64,000 nt of DNA from Myxococcales bacterium (GCA_020633435.1 JACKDP010000012.1:62001-126000); one strand, 5' to 3'; positions 1 through 8,387 are shown, counted from the first letter of the stretch. Notes: generated by a model not told the origin, from the letters alone. Numbers and translations are program-made.

Positions 1-415
1 AGGAAGCTGGCCAGCCACGCCTCGATGGCCGCCACGTCGGTGGCGTCCAGGTTCGGGAACCCCGGCATGGCGCCGGCGCCCCGCTGCACGATGCCCAGCA
101 TCCCGGTGTGCCCCTGGATGGACCCCGGGAAGACCGCGCCCCCGGCGCCCGTGGGCCCGTGGCAGACGGCGCAGTTCTGGGCGTAGAGCTCCTCCCCGAG
201 GGCCAGATCGCCACCGGCCCCCCCGCCCACCTGGCCCCCGCCCGGCGACCCGCCGCCCGGCGGCGCGTAGCCCCGGCGGCGTAGCCCCCGCCCGGCGAGC
301 CCCCGGGCGCGGCGGCCGCCCCTGGCTGCGGCCCGGGGCTCGGGTCCAGGGCCTGGCACCCCGAGAGGGCCAGCGCCCCCAGGATGAGAGCCCGCAACAT
401 CAGGGAACCACTCAT
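1..415 (-). CDS. Cytochrome c lipoprotein, 3' end outside the window, apparent frameshift
   Basis: The ATG at 415-413 overlaps the stop of the upstream molybdoenzyme gene (ATGA). The first residues form a lipoprotein signal ending LALSGC. A Gly/Pro-rich linker follows, then a class I cytochrome c domain with the heme motif CAVCH and a later GAMPGF segment whose Met is the likely axial ligand. The signal and the heme domain lie in different frames. Adding one base to the C run at 271-274 joins them and gives a regular GGYAAGGYAPP linker, so this is a one-base deletion or a sequencing error. It probably accepts electrons from the adjacent sulfite-oxidase-like enzyme. The protein runs off the left edge just after an EAWLAS-like helix. 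Confidence 0.75.
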   Translation of the reverse strand, partial: MSGSLMLRALILGALALSGCQALDPSPGPQPGAAAAPGGSPGGGYAAGATRRRAAGRRAGARWAGGPVAIWPSGRSSTPRTAPSATGPRAPGARSSRGPSRGTPGCWASCSGAPAPCRGSRTWTPPTWRPSRRGWPAS

Positions 416-1509
416 GATTTCACCTCCACTCGGATTGAGGCGATGGCGTTCACGCCGTCGCTGATTTCGAGATCGCGATCAGGCTGGGTGGTGCCGGTGC
501 GGTCGATGGCCCGCACGCGGACGCGGTGGCGGCCCGGGCTGGCGTCCCAGGCGAACGTCCACAGGGCCCACACCGCGCGGTAGGGCCAGACGAAGCGGTC
601 GCGCTCGGTGAACTGCAGCGTGCTGGCCAGCTCCGGGTGGCGGGCCAGGACCGCGGCGCGATCCGCCAGCGTGGCCGGCTGCCACGGGCTGTCGTCGATG
701 CTCACCTCGACGGCCTCGATGCCCTCGACCCCGGAGGCGGCGAAGCCGGTGATCTCCACGCGGCCCGCCGCCACCGTCAGGTTGTCGGTGGGCGCGGTGA
801 TCCGCGAGAAGACGGGCGAGCGATGCTCATCGGTGAAGCCCGCGTCCTGGTACGTCCCGAAGGGGCTCTCGTCGGCGACCGCCGTGATGCGCGTCAGCCA
901 CTTCACCGCCGAGAAGCCGAAGCCGTCGTGCACGATGAGCCGCACCGGCGCCCCGTGCTCGCGGGTCAGCGGCGCCCCGTTCATCTCGGTGACGACGAGG
1001 GGCTCCACCACCCCCTCGCTCGGATCCAGGTCGTAGATCCGGGTCAGGGGCAGGTTGTTGGTGAAGCCATCGGCGCCGAAGAGGTGCAGCCGCCGGGCCC
1101 GCGTCCGATCCACCCCGGCCAGCGCCAGGACCTGCGAGATGGGCACCCCTCGCCACCGCGCCGTGCCCACGAGGCCCTGGGCGCTGTTCGAGTCGACGAC
1201 GCACTGCATCGTCTTGACGATCTCCACGGTAGGCAGCGCCTGCAGGTCGGCGAAGCTCAGGGTCACCGTCCGATCCACCAGCCCGTCGATGGTCAGCGAC
1301 CAGGTCGCCGCCCGCAGGTCGGGCATCTGCCAGCCGCGGATGGAGCCCTCGGCGCCGTTCTTGACGTAGTAGTCCCCCACCGGCGTGAGGAACGGCAGCG
1401 AGACCCCCGCCACCAGCGGCTGCACCTCGTGGACGCCGCAGCGGGTCAGGGCCAGCCCCAGCACCCCCACGGCGCTGCGGCGCAGGAAGTCGCGTCGATG
1501 CAGGGTCAC
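412..1509 (-). CDS. Tat-exported sulfite-oxidase-like molybdopterin oxidoreductase
   Basis: The product has 365 residues from a GTG start that overlaps the upstream stop (GTGA). Residues 5-10 read RRDFLR, a twin-arginine signal followed by a hydrophobic stretch, so the folded enzyme is exported to the periplasm. The body matches the oxidoreductase molybdopterin-binding domain (about residues 60-230), with Cys103 in MQCVVDS as the expected molybdenum ligand. A Mo-cofactor dimerisation-type Ig domain follows and ends IRVEVKS. Sulfite oxidases of this family pass electrons to a cytochrome c, and a cytochrome c gene follows directly. The true substrate (sulfite, another S-oxide or something else) cannot be read from sequence. 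Longer frames upstream of the GTG are antisense-type noise. Confidence 0.88.
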   Translation of the reverse strand: MTLHRRDFLRRSAVGVLGLALTRCGVHEVQPLVAGVSLPFLTPVGDYYVKNGAEGSIRGWQMPDLRAATWSLTIDGLVDRTVTLSFADLQALPTVEIVKTMQCVVDSNSAQGLVGTARWRGVPISQVLALAGVDRTRARRLHLFGADGFTNNLPLTRIYDLDPSEGVVEPLVVTEMNGAPLTREHGAPVRLIVHDGFGFSAVKWLTRITAVADESPFGTYQDAGFTDEHRSPVFSRITAPTDNLTVAAGRVEITGFAASGVEGIEAVEVSIDDSPWQPATLADRAAVLARHPELASTLQFTERDRFVWPYRAVWALWTFAWDASPGRHRVRVRAIDRTGTTQPDRDLEISDGVNAIASIRVEVKS

Positions 1510-2471
1510 GGCTCGCCTCCCAGGTCGAAGTCGGTGCTCATCCCGAAGAAGTAGTCGACGGATTTCACGGTGTTGCGGCCCCAGGGCGTGATCTGCACCT
1601 GGGCGCTCAGGCCCAGGTGGGCCACCGGCTCCACCAGCACGCCCGCCCCGGCCTTCAGGTAGCGCTGCCGCGTCGGCGTCGTCTGGCCTACGGCGAAGCC
1701 CACCGCCGGCGCGTCCACCGACACCACCGCGGACGTCGTGGCCTGCAGCAGCAGCGGGCGCCACGGCCGCCAGCCGAGCTCCGCCCGGGCCACCACCTCG
1801 TCGCCGTAGTCGGGCTGCTCGTCCGCGGTGCAGCCGCGATCCTGGCCCGGCTGGCAGGGCACCGCCGTCGACAGGCCATACCAGGGCGTCCGCACCCGGT
1901 AGCCCAGCCCCACCTGCCCGTAGCCCCAGCCGCCGAAGCCCTGGCCGTAGTCGAGGGACGCCGCCACGTCCACCTGGCCCGCGCCCGGGGCCGGCACCGT
2001 GTTGCGGGCGTAGCCCGTCGGCAGGCTCGCCTTCAGGTTCAGGGCCAGCGCGCCGCTCGCCGGCACGAAGCCCAGCGGCACCAGCGACTGCCGCAGCCCC
2101 ACCTCCAGGTCACCCAGGCTGGCCACCGCGTAGCGGAACGCCGAATCCCGAACGATCACGCGCTTGTAGGGCAGCGCCAGCGACGCCGTGAGGTGGGGCA
2201 GCAGCCCCGCCTCGGTGTACAGGTACACGCTGCGATCGAAGAACGCCGGCGCGTACACATCATCGGCGTACAGCTTCGCGCGCCCATCGAAGCTGTACTG
2301 CTCGCCCGCCGTGGCCGACCCGTAGGCCAGCTTCAGGTAGACGTGCCCGGGGGCCTGCGTCCACGCCTGCGCCCTCGCCGATCCCGGCCCCGCCAGGGCC
2401 ACCAGGGCGGCGGCCAGGGCCATCGCCAGGCGCACCGGGGGCGTCCGCGCGGCTGCCATCGCACGATCCAT
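1506..2471 (-). CDS. Outer-membrane beta-barrel protein, first gene of the redox operon
   Basis: This 321-residue protein has a cleavable signal peptide ending near SARAQA. The mature part is made of alternating amphipathic strands rich in Tyr, Gly and Leu, for example YLKLAYGSATAG and GQVGLGYRVRTPWYGL, which is typical of an outer-membrane barrel of the transporter/MetA-like type. The ATG at 2471 has GAGGAG about seven bases upstream. A second in-frame ATG at 2459 is possible. The gene overlaps the sulfite-oxidase-like gene by four bases, so barrel, molybdoenzyme and cytochrome are probably made together. The barrel may admit the substrate. I do not recognise a specific family. Confidence 0.8.
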   Translation of the reverse strand: MDRAMAAARTPPVRLAMALAAALVALAGPGSARAQAWTQAPGHVYLKLAYGSATAGEQYSFDGRAKLYADDVYAPAFFDRSVYLYTEAGLLPHLTASLALPYKRVIVRDSAFRYAVASLGDLEVGLRQSLVPLGFVPASGALALNLKASLPTGYARNTVPAPGAGQVDVAASLDYGQGFGGWGYGQVGLGYRVRTPWYGLSTAVPCQPGQDRGCTADEQPDYGDEVVARAELGWRPWRPLLLQATTSAVVSVDAPAVGFAVGQTTPTRQRYLKAGAGVLVEPVAHLGLSAQVQITPWGRNTVKSVDYFFGMSTDFDLGGEP

Positions 2472-2514
2472 GACTCGCTCCTCGTGTGTAGGGGGCCTCG
2501 GGCCCGGCCTCAGG

Positions 2515-2745
2515 TCACGGCACGCCGACGGCGATGACGACGGGATCCAGCGGCGGCGCCGGCTGCCGCAGGGCGACGAGGGCCGCCCCCATGATGGCCA
2601 CGCCCAGGGCGATGACCACCCACGCCGCGCGCCGCGCCGCGGGCGGCGGCGCCGGCGGTGGCGCGTGCAGGTGGAAGACGACGTCCGCCTTCACGAGGTG
2701 GAAGCAGCGGGGGCAGGCGAACCGGGCATCTGCGTGACTCTGCAT
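2515..2745 (-). CDS. Small CxxC membrane protein
   Basis: This 76-residue protein starts at the ATG at 2745, chosen because GAGGAGAG lies just upstream and because codons before it look non-coding. It has a short N-terminal segment with one CPRC knuckle and nearby His residues (ACPRCFHLV), then an Ala/Pro stretch and one membrane helix (AAWVVIALGVAIMGAALVAL). Only half of a zinc ribbon is visible, so metal binding would need a dimer or the histidines. It lies between the sigma-factor operon and the redox operon on the same strand. Function unknown. Confidence 0.6.
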   Translation of the reverse strand: MQSHADARFACPRCFHLVKADVVFHLHAPPPAPPPAARRAAWVVIALGVAIMGAALVALRQPAPPLDPVVIAVGVP

Positions 2746-2838
2746 GGGAATCTCTCCTCGCCGCCGTCGCCGGCGGGGTGGGTTCTCAGCAGGTGGAACC
2801 CGCCGCGGCGGAGAGGTGGGCAAGAAAAAGTCGAGGCC

Positions 2839-3747
2839 CTACAGGTCGTCCTCGTCCCCGTGGTCGTCCTCGCCGTCGGGGGGCAGGCAGGCCGGCGAGA
2901 TGACCGCCGCCAGGTCGGGGCGGATCTCCAGCGAGGCGGGCTCGCCGGGGACGCACCGCCGCTGGTTCTCGCAGAAGTAGCCCTCGCCCACGCGGCAGTC
3001 GTCGGCGTCGTCGCAGCCGAGCAGGTAGTAGTCGGCCGCCGCGCCGCCGTTCGCCTCGGTGCGCTCGAGCACGCCGCCCACGGGGGCGCAGCCGCCGGCG
3101 GGGAGGACGCAGTAGCCCCCCGGCCAGGTGGAGTAGCGGTCGCGCAGCAGGCACAGGCCGCCCGCCCCGCAGTCGCCATCCCCCCGGCACGAGGCCCCGA
3201 GGGGCACGCCGCAGGTGTCGCCAGCGGCCACCTCGTCCTCCAGCTCCAGGTCGCAGGGCAGCGGCAGGCGCTGGCTCTGGAAGCCCGCCGCGAGGGCCGA
3301 GCCGGTGGGTGAGCGCGCGGCGTCCAGGGCCCGGGGCAGGTACAAGAGGCCCTGGTTGCGCGCGCCGCCGCGCAGCTCCGACAGCTGGAACTGCCCGTCT
3401 TCATTGACGTCTTCGTAGAGCAGGATGAGCCCCAGCCGGTAGGCGGCCCCCGGATCGTCCCAGGCCACCTCGGCTGGCGGCTCGAAGACGTTGATCTGGA
3501 ACGTGGCCGGGAAGCGCACCGTGACGGCGATGGCGGGCTGCTCCACCAGGCGCCCGTCGATGGTCGTCTCCCCCGAGGGGCTCCAGAAGACGGAGGCGCG
3601 CAGCGGGTGCTCGAAGGTGCCGTCGCCCTCGACCGTGGTGATCTGCCCCTCGAAGGTGTGCAGCGGCACGCCGCGGTAGCCGCGCTCCACGAGGGCGTCG
3701 CCACAGCCGACGACGGGCGCCAGCGCCAGGAGGAGGGCGGCCCGCAT
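2839..3747 (-). CDS. Cys-rich lipoprotein, last gene of the sigma-factor operon
   Basis: The 302-residue product has a lipobox ending VVGC about 16 residues from the start. The mature protein has a beta-rich N-terminal half with the acidic, calcium-loop-like segment LYEDVNEDGQFQL. The C-terminal half is rich in Cys (CGVPLGASCRGDGDCG and similar) and the tail is strongly acidic. The ATG shares one base with the stop of the caspase-like gene (TGATG), so translation is likely coupled. I do not recognise a family. Its place as the terminal product of an ECF-controlled operon points to a cell-surface role. Confidence 0.8.
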   Translation of the reverse strand: MRAALLLALAPVVGCGDALVERGYRGVPLHTFEGQITTVEGDGTFEHPLRASVFWSPSGETTIDGRLVEQPAIAVTVRFPATFQINVFEPPAEVAWDDPGAAYRLGLILLYEDVNEDGQFQLSELRGGARNQGLLYLPRALDAARSPTGSALAAGFQSQRLPLPCDLELEDEVAAGDTCGVPLGASCRGDGDCGAGGLCLLRDRYSTWPGGYCVLPAGGCAPVGGVLERTEANGGAAADYYLLGCDDADDCRVGEGYFCENQRRCVPGEPASLEIRPDLAAVISPACLPPDGEDDHGDEDDL

Positions 3748-5282
3748 CAGAACCTCACGCTCACGCCCAGGTGGCCGAAGGCGGCCGTCCGGGTCGTCGT
3801 CTCGGCGCCCACCTGGGCGCCGTTGTCCAGGACGGCGACGCGCAGCAGGTGGGTGGTCGCGCCCCCCTCGAGGCGCAGCGCCAGCCCCTCCAGCAGCGGC
3901 GTCTCCAGGGCGGCGAGGCCCCCGAACGCCGCCCCGAACGCCGCCCGATCGGGGGTCGTCGCCCGGCTGGCCGCGAACCGCTGGTCGCGGTACAGCCCCT
4001 CCCCCAGCAGGCCCACCGCCACGCTCAGCCACGGCAGCGGATCGAAGACGCGCTCGAACGACAGCCCGAGGGCCCCGCTGCGCACGGTGCTCTCCAGGTC
4101 GCCGTCCCGCGTGGTGGACTGGCCGAAGCGCCCCCGCAGGCCCAGCGTGGCCCACGGCAGATCCAGGCTGTAGCCCAGCACGGCGACGGGCGTGACGCCC
4201 TGCCCCACCAGGGCCGCGCCCTCCACCCCGCCCAGGATCTGCACCCCGTGGACCTGCGGCGCGGCCCCCTTGCGCACGAGCTGGGCGTAGGCCACCTGCT
4301 CGAAGGGCACCGCGGCCAGATCGGTGACCTGCGCCGCGCCGACGACGGCCTGGTACTCCCGCAGGTGGTCGCGGCGCCGCACCTGGACGAAGTAGGCCCC
4401 CGCCGGCACCACCACCGGCACCCCGGCCTCCTCCGTCGTGACCTCCATCCGCACCGGCCCCTCGTCGTCGCCGTCGCGCACGAGCCAGGTGCCCGGCACG
4501 TCCAGCCGCAGCCGGCCGAGGCCGCGCCCGCCGTCCAGCCGCGCCATCACCAGGTCGCCCCGGCCCCGCAGGTCGTAGGCGTAGGTCGGGTGCTGGAGCG
4601 CCGCCGTCCGCCCGCTCGCGCGCAGCGTGTGCCGGTACGCGTAGGCGTAGGCCTCGGTCAGCGTGACGCGGGCGTCGCGATCGGCGTCGCCCGCGCCCAG
4701 CAGCGCCGCGATGAGGTGGTGGCTGAAGAACGAGCCCTCCAGCGTCTCCGACTCCTGGCTGTCCTCGCCCGCGGCGCTCGAGGTCATGATGGCGAGGCCC
4801 TGCACATCGAGCTTGTCTTCGAGGGACAACGTGAATGAATCCGCGGCCTTGGCGCCCTTTACCCGGGTGAGTCCGCCCGAGCGGCAGCCATCCAGGATGA
4901 GCACCCGCACCGCCGCGGGGGCCGCGGCGACCTGGGCCTTCAGGTCCTCGTAGGCCAGCGTCTCGTCCCCCAGGTGCAGGCCGGCGGCGTCGGCGTGGCC
5001 CGAGTAGTAGACGACGAGCACGTCGTCGGCCCCCAGCCGGCCCTCGACGGTGCCCAGGGCGGCGCGCACCGCCCCGACGTCCGCCCCCTGCAGCAGCACC
5101 ACGTCGCTGGCCGCGACGCCCCCCACCTGCCGCATCACCTCGACGAAGCGCGCGGCGTCGCGCTGGGCGTAGGCCAGGGCCACCTCGCCCGCGCGCCCGA
5201 CGTCATTGCCGATGGCGACCACATGGGTCGCCGCCGCGGCCGTCCCGCCGAGGCAGAGCAGCAGGGGGAGGAGCAGCCTCAA
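3747..5282 (-). CDS. Exported caspase-like peptidase with C-terminal outer-membrane-barrel-like domain
   Basis: The product has 511 residues from a TTG start that overlaps the anti-sigma stop (TTGA) and puts a clean signal peptide at the N-terminus. Residues about 18-245 form a caspase (peptidase C14-like) domain with His96 in YYSGHAD and Cys133 in LILDGCRSGG, the usual catalytic pair. A middle segment with VPAGAYFVQVRR looks like a PEGA-type Ig fold. The last 170 residues alternate like a beta-barrel and end in VSVRF; a terminal Phe is the classical outer-membrane signature. The protein would therefore present a caspase-like domain in the periplasm or at the surface. Any substrate is unknown. 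Confidence 0.85.
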   Translation of the reverse strand: MRLLLPLLLCLGGTAAAATHVVAIGNDVGRAGEVALAYAQRDAARFVEVMRQVGGVAASDVVLLQGADVGAVRAALGTVEGRLGADDVLVVYYSGHADAAGLHLGDETLAYEDLKAQVAAAPAAVRVLILDGCRSGGLTRVKGAKAADSFTLSLEDKLDVQGLAIMTSSAAGEDSQESETLEGSFFSHHLIAALLGAGDADRDARVTLTEAYAYAYRHTLRASGRTAALQHPTYAYDLRGRGDLVMARLDGGRGLGRLRLDVPGTWLVRDGDDEGPVRMEVTTEEAGVPVVVPAGAYFVQVRRRDHLREYQAVVGAAQVTDLAAVPFEQVAYAQLVRKGAAPQVHGVQILGGVEGAALVGQGVTPVAVLGYSLDLPWATLGLRGRFGQSTTRDGDLESTVRSGALGLSFERVFDPLPWLSVAVGLLGEGLYRDQRFAASRATTPDRAAFGAAFGGLAALETPLLEGLALRLEGGATTHLLRVAVLDNGAQVGAETTTRTAAFGHLGVSVRF

Positions 5283-6058
5283 CGCTTCTCCAGGGGGAAG
5301 GCCGCCGTCTGGCAGCCCGGCGGCGTCTCCAGGGCCTCCCCGATGCCCGGCCGCACGTCGGCCAGCGCGAAGGGCGCGGGGCACCAGATCACCCAGGTCA
5401 GCTCGCGCCCGGTGGAGGCGTCCAGCTCGGCGCTCCCGGGCAGGGCGCCCTCGGCGTCCAGGCCGGCGCGGGCGAGGCTGGCGCCGCCGATGGGCGCGTA
5501 CGCGAAGAGCTCGCCCGCGGCCTCCCGCCCGACGACGAGCAGGTGGCCGCCCTCCGGCAGGCCCTCGGGGCGAAACCGCAGGCGGTCACCGGCGCCCACC
5601 GTCGCGCCGCCGGCCAGCTCCTCCGCCACGCCGTCGCGGTCGCGGAAGACCCGCAGCGTCAGGGCCGCCCCCTTCACCCGCACCGTGTCCCAGTGGCTCG
5701 GCGACTTCACGGGCGGCGGGCCGAACTGCACCAGCAGCACGGCCCCGGCCACCGCCACCGCCAGCGGCGCGGCGATGGACAGCCACCGCCGCCGCCACCA
5801 CGGCGTCGGGGGCGGGGCCGCCACGGCGCGGGCGATGCGGGCCTGGAGGGCGCCGACGTGGACGCCCGGCAGGGCGTCGAAGCCCGCCCGCCGCGCCGCG
5901 AGCGCTGCCTGATGGGCCGGATCGGCGGCCGCCCACGCCTCGACCCGCGCGCGCTCCTCGGGGGAGGCTTCGCCGGCGACGTAGGCGTCCAGCGTCAGCT
6001 CCGAGGGCGCGTCGGCCGCCCGGAGCCTGGAGGGATCGAAGGGGGTGTGCGTCGTCAT
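5279..6058 (-). CDS. Anti-sigma factor, membrane-anchored
   Basis: This 259-residue protein has an N-terminal region like an anti-sigma domain (LTLDAYVAGEASPEERARVE, about residues 21-40), one membrane helix (about residues 92-111) and a large periplasmic domain. The HxxxCxxC zinc motif of the ZAS type is absent. Assignment rests on this layout and on the ECF sigma gene 43 bp upstream. The periplasmic domain (VGREAAGELFAYAPIGG) resembles the sensing or glycan-associated part of anti-sigma proteins found near caspase-like genes in deltaproteobacteria. The stop overlaps the TTG of the caspase-like gene. Confidence 0.75.
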   Translation of the reverse strand: MTTHTPFDPSRLRAADAPSELTLDAYVAGEASPEERARVEAWAAADPAHQAALAARRAGFDALPGVHVGALQARIARAVAAPPPTPWWRRRWLSIAAPLAVAVAGAVLLVQFGPPPVKSPSHWDTVRVKGAALTLRVFRDRDGVAEELAGGATVGAGDRLRFRPEGLPEGGHLLVVGREAAGELFAYAPIGGASLARAGLDAEGALPGSAELDASTGRELTWVIWCPAPFALADVRPGIGEALETPPGCQTAAFPLEKR

Positions 6059-6101
6059 GGCCTCTCTTCAACCCGCCAGCCGGGCCAACCGGGCAAGCCC
6101 A

Positions 6102-6584
6102 TCAGACCTCCTCCGCCAGCCGCTTCGCGGCCCAGGTGGTGAACCGCTCGCACAGGTTGCCCACCGTCCGCCGCGAGACCTCGAGCACCTCCGCCGCCTC
6201 GGCGTGGCTCATGCCGTCCACGAAGACGGCCAGGGCCGCCGCCGCCTCCCGGGGATCGGCCTCGGCCAGCAGCCGGCGCATCGCCACCATCTGCCCCACG
6301 TCGTAGGCCACCGAGCCCGGCGCCACCTGCTCGGCGTTCTCGGCCAGCAGCACCCGCTGCCGCGCCCGATCTCTCAATGAATTCAAGCAGTAGTTCGAGG
6401 TGATGCGGTACAGCCACGTCGAGACCTTCGCCCGCGGATCGAAGCGCCCCAGGGCCGCGGCGGCCCGGATGAAGACCTCTTGCGTCGCCTCCTCCGCGTC
6501 CGCGGGGTTGCCGAGGAGCTGCAGGGCGCGGCGGTAGACGAGGGGGCCATGGCGCTCGAAGAGCGTGGAGAGGCGCGCATCCAT
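6102..6584 (-). CDS. ECF-family RNA polymerase sigma factor
   Basis: This 160-residue protein has sigma-70 region 2 (LGNPADAEEATQEVFIRA with the DAEEATQEV signature, then STWLYRITSNYCLNSLR) and region 4 (MSHAEAAEVLEVSRRTVGNL, a helix-turn-helix). I chose the ATG at 6584 because it gives the usual start close to region 2; the open frame extends further upstream without domain content. It heads an operon with anti-sigma, caspase-like and lipoprotein genes. Like most ECF systems it probably controls its own promoter, but I saw no clear GGAAC/GTC pair in the 140-bp divergent region. Confidence 0.88.
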   Translation of the reverse strand: MDARLSTLFERHGPLVYRRALQLLGNPADAEEATQEVFIRAAAALGRFDPRAKVSTWLYRITSNYCLNSLRDRARQRVLLAENAEQVAPGSVAYDVGQMVAMRRLLAEADPREAAAALAVFVDGMSHAEAAEVLEVSRRTVGNLCERFTTWAAKRLAEEV

Positions 6585-6724
6585 CGGCGCATGGTCGACG
6601 ACCCGGGCGCGCGAGTCCAGTGGAGGCCGCGCGGCGCGGGGGCGGCGCGTTCCCGTTGCTCCCCTGGCGGGCGCCGTGATAGCCGTCGAGCGGGGTCGGT
6701 CCACGACATGCGGGAGGCTTCTCC

Positions 6725-7066
6725 ATGCTCAAGTCCCTCGTCGCCGCGGCGCTCTTCGCGGCCCCTGCCTGGGCCCAGCCCGTCGCCCCGGCCCGCCGGC
6801 CCGCGGCCCCCGCCTCGGGGGGCCTCGCCCGCCTGATCAAGGTGGAGGGCAACAAGGCCACCTGGGCCCCGGAGGCCGTCACCGTCCGCCTCGAAGGCGC
6901 CGGCGCCATCCTCCAGGGCAAGGCCGACGACGCCCTGGGCCAGGCGAGCTGTGGCGGCTGCGCCGAGAACTGCCAGCTCGTCACCTCCGGCAACTCCCTC
7001 GAGTGCCGGGGCGGCAGCTGCTGCACGCTCACCATCAAGACGTCGCCCTCGGCGGTGGCGCCATGA
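6725..7066 (+). CDS. Small secreted Cys-rich protein 1 (CX10CX4CC motif)
   Basis: This 113-residue protein has a signal peptide ending PAWAQ, a Pro/Ala-rich linker, a short beta-rich stretch and a C-terminal Cys cluster: C-x2-C-x3-C-x10-C-x4-C-C. The ATG has GGGAGG upstream. Its last bases overlap the next gene (ATGA), and the next product repeats the C-x10-C-x4-CC spacing, so the two are a related pair. It is divergent from the ECF sigma gene and may belong to its regulon. I do not recognise a family; the spacing suggests a small disulfide-stabilised extracellular fold. Confidence 0.75.
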   Translation: MLKSLVAAALFAAPAWAQPVAPARRPAAPASGGLARLIKVEGNKATWAPEAVTVRLEGAGAILQGKADDALGQASCGGCAENCQLVTSGNSLECRGGSCCTLTIKTSPSAVAP

Positions 7067-7443
7067 GGCGGCTCGCGCTGCTGGCCCTCCTCATCGCCCC
7101 GGCCGCCTGGGCTCGCCCGGCGCCGCCCCAGGCCATCCGCGCCTCGGCCGCCAGCCTCCCCGCCGGCCTCACGCTGGAGGGGGGTGTGCTCAAGGCCGGC
7201 GCGGGTGTGACGCTCAAGGTCGTCGACGGGACCCACGTCACCGCCACCGGCCTGTTCGGCAAGAAGAAGCCGAAGCCGAAGCCGGTCCCCGAGCCCGACA
7301 CCGTCGACTTCTGGTGTGCGTGCTTCGATGGCTCCAGCGGCAGCTGCTCGCTGTCCATCCAGGGCCAGACGGCCACCTGCGGCGGCGCCGCCTGCTGCTC
7401 CATGCTCACGTCGCCCGCGGCGACGAGCGTGACCGTCCCCTGA
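7063..7443 (+). CDS. Small secreted Cys-rich protein 2 (CX10CX4CC motif)
   Basis: This 126-residue protein starts at an ATG within the stop of its partner. It has a signal peptide ending AAWAR, a linker with FGKKKPKPKPVPEP, and a terminal cluster WCACF...C-x10-C-GGAA-CC matching the spacing of the preceding protein. The stop lies three bases from the stop of the convergent gene. Function unknown; it is probably secreted together with its neighbour. The missing intergenic space argues for coordinated expression of the pair. Confidence 0.75.
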   Translation: MRRLALLALLIAPAAWARPAPPQAIRASAASLPAGLTLEGGVLKAGAGVTLKVVDGTHVTATGLFGKKKPKPKPVPEPDTVDFWCACFDGSSGSCSLSIQGQTATCGGAACCSMLTSPAATSVTVP

Positions 7444-7446
7444 CGC

Positions 7447-7932
7447 TCAGGGGCTGAAGTCCAGCCACGCCGCCTCGATCACCTGCGCGATCAGCCACTT
7501 CTGGGCCGCCGCGCTCGCCCCCGGCACCACCAGCCGCACCAGGTTCGGCGACCCGCCCGGCGGGTAGTTGCTGGTGGCCACCACGGCGTGCAGGCGGCCC
7601 GTCCCGGGGCGGCAGTCCACCACCACGATGGCGTCCCACCCCTGCACCTCGCCCCGCGCCTTGGGGGCGCCGCTCCAGATCTTCTCGACCGGCCAGCTCA
7701 GGAAGTCGTCCGCGGCCTCGGCCCCCGCGGCCTTCAGGAAGGCCTCCCGGGTGACGGAGACGGGCTTCGCGTAGGCCCCCGCGATGGCCGCGCGCACCCG
7801 CCCGAAGCAGCCCTTCGACGCCGGATCGGCCCCGTCGTCCAGGCGGACCACCAGGATGTCGGCCTCTCGATCCCCCGCGTACGCCGGCGCCACGCCCAGC
7901 CACAGCCCCAGCACGAGCAGCGCGCGGATCAT
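7447..7932 (-). CDS. Exported hypothetical protein
   Basis: This 161-residue protein has a signal peptide (MIRALLVLGLWLGVAPAYA). The mature domain has alternating strands and helices, with AIVVVDCRPGTGRLHAVVATSNYPPGG in the middle and a terminal helix PGASAAAQKWLIAQVIEAAW. The ATG overlaps the stop of the upstream gene (ATGA). Two Cys residues (GCFGR and VDCRP) could form a disulfide in the periplasm. I do not recognise the family; its coupling to another small exported protein is the only context. Confidence 0.7.
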   Translation of the reverse strand: MIRALLVLGLWLGVAPAYAGDREADILVVRLDDGADPASKGCFGRVRAAIAGAYAKPVSVTREAFLKAAGAEAADDFLSWPVEKIWSGAPKARGEVQGWDAIVVVDCRPGTGRLHAVVATSNYPPGGSPNLVRLVVPGASAAAQKWLIAQVIEAAWLDFSP

Positions 7933-8387
7933 GGCAACTCCTTGAGAATCTTGATGAAGTGGGCCATCGCGGTGCTCACCGGGCCCATGCCCTGCGCCCA
8001 GAAGACCTCGTGGGGGGCCGTCGCCTGCAGCACCACGAAGCCCAGCGGCCGCTTCGCCAGCTTGTCGGGGGCCGGGGCGTAGCGGATGGCCAGCACGAGG
8101 CCATCGGTGCCCAGCGCCTCGGCCACCGGCAGCTTCGCCCGCGCCGCCGGATCGGTGGCGTCGAGCCACGCCCGCAGCTGATCGGCCCGCGCCCCCTCGG
8201 CCACCCCCACCGTCACCGGCCGCTTCAGGGCGCCGAGCTGCTTGCCCAGCCGGTCCAGGCCACGCTGTTCGGACCGCAGGAGCGGGGCCTCGGCCACCGC
8301 CAGCACCGCCATCGGCGCCTTCGCCGCGGGCGGCGCCGCGTGGGCCACGCCCGCCAGCAGCACCAGGCCCCACCACCACCGCGCCAT
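7929..8387 (-). CDS. Exported hypothetical protein
   Basis: This 152-residue protein has a signal peptide ending AHAAPP and a mature domain of mixed alpha/beta type (MAVLAVAEAPLLRSEQRGLD, then LVLAIRYAPAPDKLAKRPLG). The domain looks like a periplasmic TolB-like or DUF-type fold, but no catalytic motif is visible. It starts 33 bases after the end of NACHT-FGE gene 1 on the same strand and could be its operon partner; it is then coupled by four bases to the next exported protein. Function unknown. Confidence 0.7.
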   Translation of the reverse strand: MARWWWGLVLLAGVAHAAPPAAKAPMAVLAVAEAPLLRSEQRGLDRLGKQLGALKRPVTVGVAEGARADQLRAWLDATDPAARAKLPVAEALGTDGLVLAIRYAPAPDKLAKRPLGFVVLQATAPHEVFWAQGMGPVSTAMAHFIKILKELP

